A stretch of DNA of 39,655 nucleotides from an uncultured Flavobacteriaceae bacterium (GCA_947500385.1 CANMSA010000030.1:1-39655), one strand, 5' to 3'. Shown: positions 10,571 through 19,972, counted from the first letter of the stretch. Notes: generated from the letters alone by a model not told the origin. Numbers and translations: made by a program.

Positions 10571-10626
10571 ATGCACTTATTTGTATGGGGACGGGTTTTT
10601 TAGAGGCCCAATTAGGGGTTTTTCGT

Positions 10627-10634
10627 TATTTTTG
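10627..10634 (+). promoter_or_regulatory. Putative promoter -7 element for glnS
   Basis: TATTTTTG matches the Bacteroidota -7 consensus TAnnTTTG, 20 bases before the glnS ATG, implying a leader of about 15 bases. I see no good TTG -33 element at the expected 17-23 base spacing. Confidence 0.5.
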
Positions 10635-10654
10635 TAGGTTCAAAAAAGCAGCTC

Positions 10655-12340
10655 ATGAGTGAAGAACGCGTGTCCTTGAATTTTTTAGAGCATATCATTG
10701 AAGAAGACTTGGAAAAGGGCTACCAAAAGGCCCAGTTACGGTTTCGGTTTCCCCCTGAACCCAATGGGTATTTGCACATAGGGCATGCCAGTTCCATATG
10801 CCTGAATTTTGGGCTTGGATTGAAGTACGGGGCTCCTGTGAATTTGCGCTTTGACGATACCAACCCTGCGAAGGAGGAACAGGAGTTTGTGGATGCCATT
10901 AAACGCGATGTGGAGTGGCTGGGATACCAATGGGATACCGAACGGTATGCCTCTGATTACTTCGACCAGCTCTACGACTGGGCGGTATTACTTATCGAAC
11001 AGGGGAAGGCGTATATAGATAGCCAAAGTTCGGAGGACATGGCCAAGCAAAAAGGCACTCCCACCGAAGCTGGCAGTGAAAGTCCGTTTCGCAATCGTTC
11101 GGTTGAAGAAAACCTTGCCCTGTTCGAAGGAATGAAGGCGGGAAAGTTTGAGGAGGGCACTCATGTGTTGCGGGCCAAAATAGACATGGCCTCTTCGAAT
11201 ATGTTGATGCGCGACCCGATTATGTATCGAATTCTTCACAAGGCGCATCATCGAACAAATACCGATTGGTGTATTTATCCTATGTACGATTGGACGCATG
11301 GTGAGAGCGATTATATAGAGCAAGTATCCCATTCATTCTGTACCTTGGAATTTGCGATGCACCGAGAATTATACAATTGGTTTTTGGATCAAGTGTACGA
11401 GGAGGGTAACATGCGGCCCAAGCAACGGGAATTTGCGCGTAGAAATTTAAGCCATACCGTTGTGAGCAAACGAAAACTGCTGCAATTGGTGGAGGGGAAC
11501 GTGGTATCCTCTTGGGACGACCCTAGAATGCCGACCATATCGGGCCTGCGAAGAAGAGGGTATACCCCGGAATCGATTCGGAACTTCGCAGATACCATCG
11601 GAATCGCCAAACGGGAAAATCTTATTGACGTTTCCTTGCTTGAGTTTCATGTGCGAGATCATCTAAACAAGGTGGCGCCCAGAGTCATGGGAGTGTTAAA
11701 CCCGCTAAAGATTGTATTAACCAATTATCCGGAGGAACAGGAAGAGTGGCTGGATGCGGAAAACAACCCAGGGGATGAAGCTGCGGGGTTCCGAAAAGTA
11801 CCATTTTCAAGGGAATTGTATATTGAAAAGGAAGATTTTAAGGAAGAGGCAAACAGAAAGTTCTTTCGATTAAAGTTGGGAGGGGAAGTCCGGCTAAAGA
11901 ATGGGTATATCATTAAGGCCGAGAGTTGTACAAAAGATACCAATGGGAATATTATTGAGGTACAATGCACTTATGACCCCAAAAGTAAAAGTGGTAGCGG
12001 TTCTGAAGAAAGTTTGCGAAAGGTAAAGGGTACCCTCCATTGGGTTTCTATAAAACATGCTTTAGAGGCAGAAATTCGCTTGTATGACCGCTTGTTTACA
12101 GATGAAAGCCCTGATACGCATAAGGATAAAGACTTTATGGAATTTGTGAATCCCGATTCACTGGAGGTGATTACGGGGTATTTGGAACCAAGCCTTAAAA
12201 ACGCTCGAATTGAAGATCGGGTTCAATTTCAACGTATTGGATATTTTTGTGTGGATCCGGACACTACCTCGGAAAAAATTGTGTTCAATAAAACGGTGGG
12301 GTTAAGAGACACCTGGGCCAAAATTACACAAAGCAGCTAG
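10655..12340 (+). CDS. glnS: Glutaminyl-tRNA synthetase
   Basis: 561 residues, close to E. coli GlnRS (about 554). This class Ic aminoacyl-tRNA synthetase charges tRNA-Gln with glutamine in the cytoplasm. The HIGH-type motif is PPEPNGYLHIGHA (HIGH at residues 41-44), preceded by the GlnRS-type FRFPPEPNG context rather than the GluRS APSPTG. LRFDDTNPAKEEQEF follows, and the KMSKS-equivalent loop is VSKRK at about 270-274. The two C-terminal beta-barrel anticodon-binding domains (about 340-555) are complete. The start is supported by an upstream -7 element. It faces the SPFH gene across a shared bidirectional terminator. Its presence implies direct charging of tRNA-Gln instead of, or besides, the amidotransferase route. 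Confidence 0.96.
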   Translation: MSEERVSLNFLEHIIEEDLEKGYQKAQLRFRFPPEPNGYLHIGHASSICLNFGLGLKYGAPVNLRFDDTNPAKEEQEFVDAIKRDVEWLGYQWDTERYASDYFDQLYDWAVLLIEQGKAYIDSQSSEDMAKQKGTPTEAGSESPFRNRSVEENLALFEGMKAGKFEEGTHVLRAKIDMASSNMLMRDPIMYRILHKAHHRTNTDWCIYPMYDWTHGESDYIEQVSHSFCTLEFAMHRELYNWFLDQVYEEGNMRPKQREFARRNLSHTVVSKRKLLQLVEGNVVSSWDDPRMPTISGLRRRGYTPESIRNFADTIGIAKRENLIDVSLLEFHVRDHLNKVAPRVMGVLNPLKIVLTNYPEEQEEWLDAENNPGDEAAGFRKVPFSRELYIEKEDFKEEANRKFFRLKLGGEVRLKNGYIIKAESCTKDTNGNIIEVQCTYDPKSKSGSGSEESLRKVKGTLHWVSIKHALEAEIRLYDRLFTDESPDTHKDKDFMEFVNPDSLEVITGYLEPSLKNARIEDRVQFQRIGYFCVDPDTTSEKIVFNKTVGLRDTWAKITQSS

Positions 12341-12572
12341 TATAAGAATTTCTTATATTCTGAAATATCTCAATTGGTATTTTCTATTTAAACCACCCTT
12401 TTTTAAGACATTTTAAGACGGTTTCTTTTCAACTCTTGGTATTTATACCTTTCGGTTGGAAACAGGCCGAGAGGATGCCTTAGATTTGATTTTGGAAAAT
12501 TAAGTGACTTTAACGGACTCGAGGGCCAGGAGGAAGCGAAATAGGGGCAAAACAATTAATTAGGAAAAATAA

Positions 12573-12608
12573 AAAAACCCTTGGTTCTTTTTTGTGCCAA
12601 GGGTTTTT
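12573..12608. terminator. Bidirectional Rho-independent terminator between glnS and the SPFH gene
   Basis: Inverted repeat AAAAACCCTTGG (12573-12584) and CCAAGGGTTTTT (12597-12608) with a 12-base T-rich loop. Runs of T follow on both strands, so it can end transcription from either of the convergent genes. Confidence 0.85.
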
Positions 12609-12627
12609 ATGCGATGTAACGAAAAGC

Positions 12628-13557
12628 TTACTTTTCTTTTTTCACATTGGTTTTCTTCATTGATTCTCCGATCATATTGCTAGCCGTAAAGGACGCCACC
12701 ATATTGTTTAGCATATCGCTACCGGCCTGTGGAGAATTCGGAAGGAGGATTAAGTTGGTATTGGTCTCCTCTCCTATCGATTGTAGTGTGTCATAGTGTT
12801 GGGTAACAACAATCAGCGCAGAAGCCTCCTGTGAATTAATACCTACCTTATTCAATACCTCTACCGATTCTTCGAGACCACGTGCAATTTCCCTACGTTG
12901 GTCCGCAATACCCTGTCCTTGCAACCGTTTGCTTTCGGCTTCGGCCTTGGCTTTTTCTACGATTAAGATTCGGGCCGCATCCCCTTCAAACTGCGCGGCA
13001 ATTTTTTCCCGTTCCGAAGCGTTGATACGATTCATCGCCTCCTTTACCTGGGCATCGGGGTCAATGTCGGTTACCAGGGTTTTGATAATGTCATACCCAT
13101 AGTCGAGCATGGCGTCTTGTAGCTCCGATTTTACCGCAATGGCAATGTCATCTTTTTTGACAAAAACGTCATCCAGTTTCATTTTTGGAACCTCGGCCCG
13201 TACCACATCGAATACATAAGAAGTAATTTGATCATGTGGATATTCTAACTTATAAAAGGCTTCGTATACTTTTTCTTTAATGACCACATATTGTACAGAT
13301 ACTTTTAATTTTACGAATACATCGTCTAAGGTCTTGGTCTCTACAATCACATCCAGTTGCTGAATTTTAAGACCCATACGTGCCGCAATGCGGTCGATCA
13401 GCGGAATTTTCATTTGAAGTCCCGATTGGCGAATGCTATGAAACTTACCAAAACGTTCAATAATGACCGCAGTTTGCTGTTTCACTATAAAGAAGGATGA
13501 TAACAAAATAATGACACCGAAAAAAACAATCGGTATTAGGAATAGATTAAAGCCCAT
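12628..13557 (-). CDS. SPFH/band 7 (stomatin-like) membrane protein
   Basis: 309 residues. One N-terminal membrane segment (about 4-27, LFLIPIVFFGVIILLSSFFIV) is followed by a complete SPFH/PHB domain: QQTAVIIERFGKFHSIRQSGLQMKIPL, then the LKIQQLDV and VFVKLKVSVQYVV strands. A long alanine/glutamate-rich helical stretch follows (about 175-225, with EAMNRINASEREKIAAQ and AKAEAESKRLQGQG), as in stomatin and QmcA-type proteins. These proteins oligomerise into membrane microdomains and often influence membrane proteases. No NfeD-like or protease partner lies next to it here, so its specific job cannot be inferred. It sits alone between glnS and gltX, with 145 bases upstream in which I see no clear -7 element. 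Confidence 0.9.
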   Translation of the reverse strand: MGFNLFLIPIVFFGVIILLSSFFIVKQQTAVIIERFGKFHSIRQSGLQMKIPLIDRIAARMGLKIQQLDVIVETKTLDDVFVKLKVSVQYVVIKEKVYEAFYKLEYPHDQITSYVFDVVRAEVPKMKLDDVFVKKDDIAIAVKSELQDAMLDYGYDIIKTLVTDIDPDAQVKEAMNRINASEREKIAAQFEGDAARILIVEKAKAEAESKRLQGQGIADQRREIARGLEESVEVLNKVGINSQEASALIVVTQHYDTLQSIGEETNTNLILLPNSPQAGSDMLNNMVASFTASNMIGESMKKTNVKKEK

Positions 13558-13702
13558 GATGTTGATTTTTTTAAGTTAATGGATTGAATTTACGAAACTC
13601 GTATTATATCGGTAGTCTTTTTAGGCGATTTGTTACAGAAACCGCCAACAATCCGGTACAAAAGGCTGAAAGAAGAGAATTGTAACAATACCAGAGGGGT
13701 GC

Positions 13703-15211
13703 TTATGCAAGGGTCGAGATGGCCTTTTCTATTCTGGAAATGCTTTCCGCTTTCCCTAACAAAGCCATGATATCGAAGATATGTGGGCCCTTCATGTCAC
13801 CCACCAACACCAACCTAAGTGGAGGCATTACCTTACCAAATGAAAGTTCGTTTTCTACGATCCATTCTTTTACAGATGCCTCCAGGGGTTCGGAAGCAAA
13901 ATTCTCGGTATTTCGGAGCAAGGAAACCAATTCACCCATTAGGTCGGGAGTTCCCTCTTTCCATTGTTTCTTCACGCCTTTTTCAGCGTAGGCTACCGGG
14001 GTGGTAAAAAAATAGTCCGAAAGGTCCCAAAGATCGGTCACGAAGGTCGCGCGCTCTTTTACTAAGCCAACTACATCTTGAATATAGGCAGGTGTACTTC
14101 TTGCCTTGTCAATGGCTTTGTCTTGCAAGATGGTTGCAAAAAGTTCGGCAAGTTCCGAGTCATTTTTTTCTTTTAAATAGAGCTGGTTGTACCATTTGGT
14201 TTTATCGGGATCAAAACGCGCCCCTGCTTTGTTTACCCGGGCCAACGAAAAGGAGGTGGTTAATTCCTCCAGGGAAAATACCTCTTGTTCGGTACCGGGA
14301 TTCCAGCCCAGCAATGCTAGAAAATTTAGGACAGCTTCGGGGAAATAGCCCGCTTCCTTATAACCAATGGAATCTTCCCATGTAAGCGGAAAGACGGGAA
14401 ATCCCATTTTTGCACCATCACGCTTGCTTAACTTGCCCTTGCCCACGGGCTTCATAATAAGTGGTAGATGAGCGAAGGTCGGGGCTTTCCAACCAAAAGC
14501 GTCGTACAATTGTTGGTGCAGTGCCAAAGAAGGCAGCCATTCTTCGCCGCGTATAACATGGGTAATCTCCATTAAATGATCATCAACGATATTTGCTAAA
14601 TGATAGGTGGGCATCCCGTCGCTTTTAAAAAGCACCTTGTCATCCAAAATATTGGTGTCAATTTCGATGGCCCCTCTGATTTCATCTTTTAGGAGGAGTT
14701 TTTGGTCCTGAGGGGTATGAAAACGTACCACATAGTCGACACCGTTTTCCAAACGTGTATTAACTTCAGCTTCGGAAAGGGAAAGTGAATTCTCTAATTT
14801 TAAACGATTATGCCAGTTGTAAATAAAGGTCTTGCCTTTTGCTTCATGGTCTTGCCGGTGAAAGGCAAGTTTTTCTGAACTATCAAAGGCGTAGTATGCC
14901 TTGCCTTTTTTAATGAGCTCCTCTGCATATTGTTTGTAGAGAGGTTTACGAGCACTCTGGCGATAGGGGCCAAAAGCGCCCTCTTTTCCGGGGCCTTCGT
15001 CGAATGGTATTCCACACCAATTAAGGGCATCAATTATATATTGTTCAGCGCCTTCAACGTATCTATTTTGGTCGGTATCTTCAATGCGTAATACGAAATC
15101 CCCTCCGTGTTTTTTAGCAAACAAATAGTTGAAAAGGGCAGTACGAACACCCCCAATGTGCAGGGGTCCTGTGGGACTCGGTGCAAAACGCACCCTTACT
15201 TTTTGGCTCAT
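13703..15211 (-). CDS. gltX: Glutamyl-tRNA synthetase
   Basis: 502 residues from the ATG at 15211 (MSQKVRVRFAPSPTGPLHIGG). A TTG nine bases upstream is in frame but would overlap the promoter leader, so I use the ATG. It is a class Ic synthetase that charges tRNA-Glu with glutamate. The HIGH-type motif is APSPTGPLHIGG (residues 10-21); the KMSKS-type loop is KLSKRDG (about 258-264). Other GluRS signatures are RIEDTDQNRYVEG and RGEEWLPSLALH. The C-terminal anticodon-binding helical domain is complete and length is typical of bacterial GluRS. The gene follows a minus-strand AlkB-type gene only if read through from its own promoter region; a good -7 element lies just ahead, so it probably has its own promoter. 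Confidence 0.96.
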   Translation of the reverse strand: MSQKVRVRFAPSPTGPLHIGGVRTALFNYLFAKKHGGDFVLRIEDTDQNRYVEGAEQYIIDALNWCGIPFDEGPGKEGAFGPYRQSARKPLYKQYAEELIKKGKAYYAFDSSEKLAFHRQDHEAKGKTFIYNWHNRLKLENSLSLSEAEVNTRLENGVDYVVRFHTPQDQKLLLKDEIRGAIEIDTNILDDKVLFKSDGMPTYHLANIVDDHLMEITHVIRGEEWLPSLALHQQLYDAFGWKAPTFAHLPLIMKPVGKGKLSKRDGAKMGFPVFPLTWEDSIGYKEAGYFPEAVLNFLALLGWNPGTEQEVFSLEELTTSFSLARVNKAGARFDPDKTKWYNQLYLKEKNDSELAELFATILQDKAIDKARSTPAYIQDVVGLVKERATFVTDLWDLSDYFFTTPVAYAEKGVKKQWKEGTPDLMGELVSLLRNTENFASEPLEASVKEWIVENELSFGKVMPPLRLVLVGDMKGPHIFDIMALLGKAESISRIEKAISTLA

Positions 15212-15228
15212 GCGAATCAATTAAGCGG

Positions 15229-15236
15229 CAAAGTTA
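15229..15236 (-). promoter_or_regulatory. Putative promoter -7 element for gltX
   Basis: TAACTTTG on the minus strand matches TAnnTTTG exactly and lies 17 bases ahead of the gltX ATG, implying a leader of only about 10 bases. No strong -33 element is visible. Confidence 0.55.
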
Positions 15237-15300
15237 CAAAAAAGAAAGCCCGACTATGAACGGTTTTCCCTTAGATTTTGAGGGTTTTCAGAGGCTTCGG

Positions 15301-16383
15301 TTAAGCCCGACTTAAAATACCACCGGCCGTGTTTGAGTCTGCAGGAGGTTTCATGTTGGTAGGTATTCTGGGATTCATCAATTTAAACCAAATAGGAGGC
15401 ACCAATGACAACACCATAGAGGTGGGATACCCATAGGGCATTTGAGGAGAAACGTCATGATAGTCCAGTATTTGATACTTTTTGGATGACTTATAGTGAT
15501 GGTCACTGTGCCGGGTAAGCTCGTACAATACAATTCTACCCATTACGTGATTGCTGTTCCAGGAATGAACTTCTCGCACACGTTCGTATCTACCGGATGC
15601 CATTTTTTTTCTTGACAGACCATAATGTTCAATATAGTTGACGGTTTCCAACATCAGAAATCCAGTAATACCGGCACCAACAGCAAAAACCAGGCCGATT
15701 TCGGCAAAGAACAAATACACTATCAATAGGTAAAGGCATTGGAAAACAGTGTACCACAACATATCGTTCTTGATCGAAAAAAACGGCAGCCCCGCTCCTT
15801 TTAAGAGCTTTGATTGTAGCTTCCAAGCACTCAGGTATTGACGCACAACAGATGTAAACCAGAAGGAATATACCGATTGATTATACTGGGCCGTTGCAGG
15901 ATCTTCTTTAGTAGCAGCGTTGGCATGATGTCCAAAGTTGTGTTCAATATAAAAATGCATATAATGAGAAGGAAGCAACAAGAATTTGCCGAGGTGCCGT
16001 TCAAAAGAGCCTTGTCTGTGTCCAAGTTCGTGGGCGACGTTGATACCATTTGTACCCAATACAATGCCTATTGACAAAATTAAACCTACGATTTCATAGG
16101 TTGCATAGGTAACATGGGTGAGATCCCAAAGGGTGTATATGATGAGACCGAATACGATCGGGATGTTGAGATACAGCATCCAATCAAACAACTTGCTTTT
16201 TTTCTTTTCTTCACGCTCCTCTCCTTCATAGTTACTGGTGTCATGTGGTAGTAGCAGTTCCAGGATAGGAATCATTCCAAAGGCGTAGATTACCGTAAAA
16301 TAACTCCAACCACCTTTGAAATAGAGACTAATTACTGCAGATATAGGGAGCGTAAGGGCTGCCAAGTACTTTAAATCTTTCAT
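15301..16383 (-). CDS. AlkB-type membrane di-iron hydroxylase (probable alkane 1-monooxygenase)
   Basis: 360 residues, with several hydrophobic helices (for example about 8-40, 70-110 and 205-240). The histidine clusters of the alkane monooxygenase branch of the fatty-acid desaturase superfamily are all present: HELGHRQ (about 117-123), EHNFGHH (about 146-152), the AlkB-type NYIEHYGL (about 247-254), and LTRHSDHHY (about 288-296). Known members hydroxylate the terminal carbon of medium-chain alkanes using a rubredoxin electron donor. No rubredoxin or rubredoxin reductase gene is in the window. Substrate is therefore uncertain: alkane, fatty acyl or another hydrocarbon. The gene is divergent from the DUF4175 gene across 73 bases and lies upstream of gltX on the same strand. 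Confidence 0.88.
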   Translation of the reverse strand: MKDLKYLAALTLPISAVISLYFKGGWSYFTVIYAFGMIPILELLLPHDTSNYEGEEREEKKKSKLFDWMLYLNIPIVFGLIIYTLWDLTHVTYATYEIVGLILSIGIVLGTNGINVAHELGHRQGSFERHLGKFLLLPSHYMHFYIEHNFGHHANAATKEDPATAQYNQSVYSFWFTSVVRQYLSAWKLQSKLLKGAGLPFFSIKNDMLWYTVFQCLYLLIVYLFFAEIGLVFAVGAGITGFLMLETVNYIEHYGLSRKKMASGRYERVREVHSWNSNHVMGRIVLYELTRHSDHHYKSSKKYQILDYHDVSPQMPYGYPTSMVLSLVPPIWFKLMNPRIPTNMKPPADSNTAGGILSRA

Positions 16384-16412
16384 CGTGAACCTTTTAACAA
16401 TTAATTGATACT

Positions 16413-16420
16413 TAAATTTG
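16413..16420 (+). promoter_or_regulatory. Putative promoter -7 element for the DUF4175 operon
   Basis: TAAATTTG matches TAnnTTTG and lies 36 bases before the proposed TTG start of the DUF4175 gene, in the 73-base divergent gap with the AlkB-type gene. It could drive the whole plus-strand run up to 23834. Confidence 0.45.
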
Positions 16421-16456
16421 GGATATCAAGTATCTTGGTATTAAATATAGCGGAAT

Positions 16457-19400
16457 TTGAACAGTTATCACAACATACTCGATAAACTCAAAGTATTTAC
16501 CCAGCGGTATTATACCAAAATGCTCATTAAAGGGGTATTGCTGTTTGCAGTACTGGGCCTGTTGTTCTTCCTGGGCCTTATGGCGGTCGAATACTATTTA
16601 TGGTTGGGCTCAAGCGGGCGGCTATTCTTGTTGCTTTTGTTTATAGGTATCGAATTGGTATTGATTTACCGGTATATCGCCGTACCCTTGTTTTATCTTT
16701 TTAGGGTGCGCAAGGGAATTAGTAACAAACAGGCATCCTTAATGATCGGGAAACACTTTTCTGAAGTGGATGACAAGTTGTACAATCTGTTGGATTTGGC
16801 AGAGGACACCAGCAAGTCTGAATTGTTACTGGCAAGTATTGAACAGCGGTCGGAAAGGTTAGATGCCATTCCTTTTTCCCAGGCGGTTGATTATAGGGAT
16901 AATGTAAAGTATGCAAAGTATCTTTTGGTACCGATTATGCTGTTCGGTATCATATGGATTACGGGAGAATTGGGCTCTTTTTTCGGCTCAGCTGGTCGTG
17001 TGGTAAATTATGACCTGGCGTATGAGCCACCTGCACCATTTCGGTTTGAATTAGTGAACAAACAGCTAAAGGTATTGGATGCCGAATCGTATACGATTGA
17101 GGTCGTAACTGTTGGCGACATAAGGCCAGACGCCGTTTTTATTGGTATGGAGGGAAAGGAATCACTTTTGCAGGAGGATAGCGGGAGGTATCGCTATACC
17201 TTTTCACCTCCGCTGAAGGAGAAGTTGTTTTATTTTAGAGCCAACGGGGTTCAATCAAGGGAATATCGTTTGGAAGTACTCAAAACGCCCTCTATTCAAG
17301 ATTTCACGGTTCGGTTGGATTTTCCAAAATATACCGGTCGCAATTTTGAGATTTTGAACGGAACCGGAAATGCCACTTTTCCGGAAGGAACAAAAGCTAC
17401 CTGGCAGATAGAAGGGAGGGATACCGAAACCATACATCTTCGAACGAAGGATACGATCTTGACGTTTGGGAGAGAAAGAAATGCCTTTCGCTATTCCAAA
17501 AGATTATACGCTGATTTTGGGTACGAGTTGGTAACTTCTAACGCCAATGTGGAGCAATATGAGAAATTGGCATATACGTTTAAGGTGGTGAAAGATGCTT
17601 TTCCCAAGATTCGGGCCGATCAGGTACTTGATTCGTTGAATCCGAATGTGGCATACTTCATGGGCGAAGCCAGTGATGATTACAAATTAAGTGGCATTCG
17701 TCTGGTCTGCTATCCTGATAACGATGAAGAGGAAAAACAGGTATTGAACCTAAGTCAACCGAATACCAATGTAGATCAGTTTTACTATACCTTTCCCTCA
17801 GGTTTGCAATTGAACCCCGGAACGGATTACAGTTTCTTTTTTGAGGCAATCGATAACGACGCCATTCATGGAGGTAAGCGAAGTAAGACCCAAGTATTTT
17901 CGTTGGCACTGCTTAACGAGGACCAATTGCGGAACAAGGAATTGGAGTCGCAACAATCCATTATAGGAAATATGGACAAGTCGTTGGAGAAATTTAAGGA
18001 GCAAAAGCAGACCTTACAAGAAATAAATAAAGAACAGAAAGAGAAGAAACAACTGAATTTTAATGATCAGAATGAAATCAAGGATTTTCTGAAAAAGCAA
18101 CAGCAACAGGAGTCTATGATGCAAAAGTTTAGTAAGCAGTTAAAAGAGAATCTGGAAAAATCGGAAAAGGACGATGAATTAAATAAACTATTGCAAGAAC
18201 GACTCGAACGACAAGAGAAAGAGGCACGTAAGAATGAGAAGTTGTTGGAAGAACTCAATAAGATCGCGGACAAGATCAACAAAGAGGAGTTGGCGAAGAA
18301 ATTAGAAGAACTGGGGAAGAAACAACAGAATAGTCAACGTAGTTTGGAGCAATTATTAGAGCTGACCAAACGGTATTATGTGACGGAGAAAGCGGCTCAA
18401 ATCGCGAAGGACCTTGAAAAGCTGGCCGAACGACAGGAATATCTTTCTGAAATTAAAATTGGGCAGGACTTTTCGAATAGGGAGCAAGAAAAATTGAATG
18501 AGGAGTTCGAGGAGATTTCGGGAGAATTAAAGGAGTTGGAGAAGGACAATCAGGACTTGAAAAAACCCTTGGAGCTCTCTATTGACAAGAATAAGGAAGA
18601 GGGGGTCAAGAAAGACCAGCAAGAGGCCTTGGAGCAGATTAATAAACATGAAGGACAGGAATCCTCATCAATGGAGGAGCGGGAGAAAACCGCCAAAACC
18701 GCCTCTCAGAAACAGAAGTCTGCGGCCAACAAGATGAAGGAGCTATCACAAGGACTTCAACAGGCCTCGTCAGGCGGGGCTAGTGGTTCGTCGGTATCCG
18801 AGGATGCTGAAATGTTACGGCAAATCTTGGACAATTTGGTTACGTTTTCCTTTAAACAAGAAAAACTTTTTGAAAATTTGGAGGACGCTGGGCCGGACAT
18901 GCCGCAGTTTTCGGGCGTCGTGAAACGCCAACAAGAATTAAAAGGACTTTTTGAACATGTAGATGATAGCTTGTTTGCGCTATCGTTAAGACAGGCAGAA
19001 CTATCCGAGTTTGTAAACGAGCAAATTACGGAGGTGTATTATAATATAGATAAGTCATTGGAAAGCTTGGCAGAAAGTCAGGTATATCAAGGTGTTTCGT
19101 ATCAGAAGTACGTGTTGAGTGCTTCGAATAGCTTGGCTGATTTTTTGGCAAAGTTGCTCGATAATATGAACCAAAGCATGCAAATGGGTCAGGGTTCGGG
19201 GGAGAGTCAAGAGGGTTTTCAACTACCCGATATTATTCAGCAGCAACAAGGGTTGAAAGATAAGATGGAGGGAATGGGGCAGTCCGGTAAGGGAAAACCG
19301 CAACAAGGAGAGGGAGAAGGTAAGGGAAAGCAGGGTGCTGGAGAAAATGAAGGTGGTGAAGGAAAATCTGGCCAAGAAGGCAATACCGGGGAAGGGAAAG

Positions 19401-19972
19401 CTGGGAAGGATGGCAAAGGAAAAGGGGCTAGTAATGGGGAAGGCGAAGGCGAAGGGGAGAATGGAAAAGGTAAGGGAGCCGATGGGAATGGCGGAAATGA
19501 TGGCGAGGGGTCGAACGGCCAGGGCGGAAATGGTGTTGGCCAAGCCACCGAAGCGGAGTTGCAAGAGATATATGAGATATACAAACAACAACAACAATTA
19601 AGACAACAACTCGAACAGCAGTTGCAGGGTATGATTAACAATAGCGACCGTAAATTGTGGGAGAAATTGATAAGACAGATGGAGGACTTTGAGAATGATC
19701 TGTTGGAAAACGGTTTTACGCAACGCTCCATGGCGAAGGTGAACACCATCCAGTATGAGTTGTTGAAGTTGGAAAATGCGGCTATGAAGCAAGGAAAGAA
19801 ACCAGAAAGGGAGGGCAGTACGAACACAAAACGGTTCAGTAATCCCATAACTACGAAACCTGCGCTGCTAGAGAATTTTCGAAATGAGGTTGAAATATTA
19901 AATCGACAAGCCTTACCTTTGCGGCCCAATTTTAAGGAAAAGGTAAAAGACTATTTCAAAGGAAATGATTGA
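16457..19972 (+). CDS. DUF4175 family large membrane-anchored coiled-coil protein
   Basis: 1,171 residues. The start is a TTG: an in-frame TAG lies nine bases upstream, and the next ATG (16520) would remove the N-terminal helix preceding the first membrane segment. There are three hydrophobic segments (about 25-48, 58-82, 152-172), a beta-rich extracytoplasmic-looking region (about 190-490), and a very long Glu/Lys/Gln coiled coil (about 500-730). A Gly/Glu/Lys-rich low-complexity tract (about 935-1030) and a short helical C-terminus follow. This layout fits the DUF4175 family, common in Bacteroidota and of unknown biochemical function. The last eight bases overlap the ybeY start (ATGATTGA), indicating translational coupling. 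The low-complexity part has an extreme purine bias on the coding strand. Confidence 0.85.
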   Translation: MNSYHNILDKLKVFTQRYYTKMLIKGVLLFAVLGLLFFLGLMAVEYYLWLGSSGRLFLLLLFIGIELVLIYRYIAVPLFYLFRVRKGISNKQASLMIGKHFSEVDDKLYNLLDLAEDTSKSELLLASIEQRSERLDAIPFSQAVDYRDNVKYAKYLLVPIMLFGIIWITGELGSFFGSAGRVVNYDLAYEPPAPFRFELVNKQLKVLDAESYTIEVVTVGDIRPDAVFIGMEGKESLLQEDSGRYRYTFSPPLKEKLFYFRANGVQSREYRLEVLKTPSIQDFTVRLDFPKYTGRNFEILNGTGNATFPEGTKATWQIEGRDTETIHLRTKDTILTFGRERNAFRYSKRLYADFGYELVTSNANVEQYEKLAYTFKVVKDAFPKIRADQVLDSLNPNVAYFMGEASDDYKLSGIRLVCYPDNDEEEKQVLNLSQPNTNVDQFYYTFPSGLQLNPGTDYSFFFEAIDNDAIHGGKRSKTQVFSLALLNEDQLRNKELESQQSIIGNMDKSLEKFKEQKQTLQEINKEQKEKKQLNFNDQNEIKDFLKKQQQQESMMQKFSKQLKENLEKSEKDDELNKLLQERLERQEKEARKNEKLLEELNKIADKINKEELAKKLEELGKKQQNSQRSLEQLLELTKRYYVTEKAAQIAKDLEKLAERQEYLSEIKIGQDFSNREQEKLNEEFEEISGELKELEKDNQDLKKPLELSIDKNKEEGVKKDQQEALEQINKHEGQESSSMEEREKTAKTASQKQKSAANKMKELSQGLQQASSGGASGSSVSEDAEMLRQILDNLVTFSFKQEKLFENLEDAGPDMPQFSGVVKRQQELKGLFEHVDDSLFALSLRQAELSEFVNEQITEVYYNIDKSLESLAESQVYQGVSYQKYVLSASNSLADFLAKLLDNMNQSMQMGQGSGESQEGFQLPDIIQQQQGLKDKMEGMGQSGKGKPQQGEGEGKGKQGAGENEGGEGKSGQEGNTGEGKAGKDGKGKGASNGEGEGEGENGKGKGADGNGGNDGEGSNGQGGNGVGQATEAELQEIYEIYKQQQQLRQQLEQQLQGMINNSDRKLWEKLIRQMEDFENDLLENGFTQRSMAKVNTIQYELLKLENAAMKQGKKPEREGSTNTKRFSNPITTKPALLENFRNEVEILNRQALPLRPNFKEKVKDYFKGND

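Noticed and set aside
13630-13688. Inverted repeat TTGTTACA / TGTAACAA between gltX and the SPFH gene
   Set aside because: Eight-base arms over a 43-base loop, with no T-run; likely chance.
19237-19929. 230-codon minus-strand open frame rich in Pro, Ser and Phe
   Set aside because: It is the antisense of the purine-rich low-complexity tract of the DUF4175 gene; lack of stops is a by-product of that composition.
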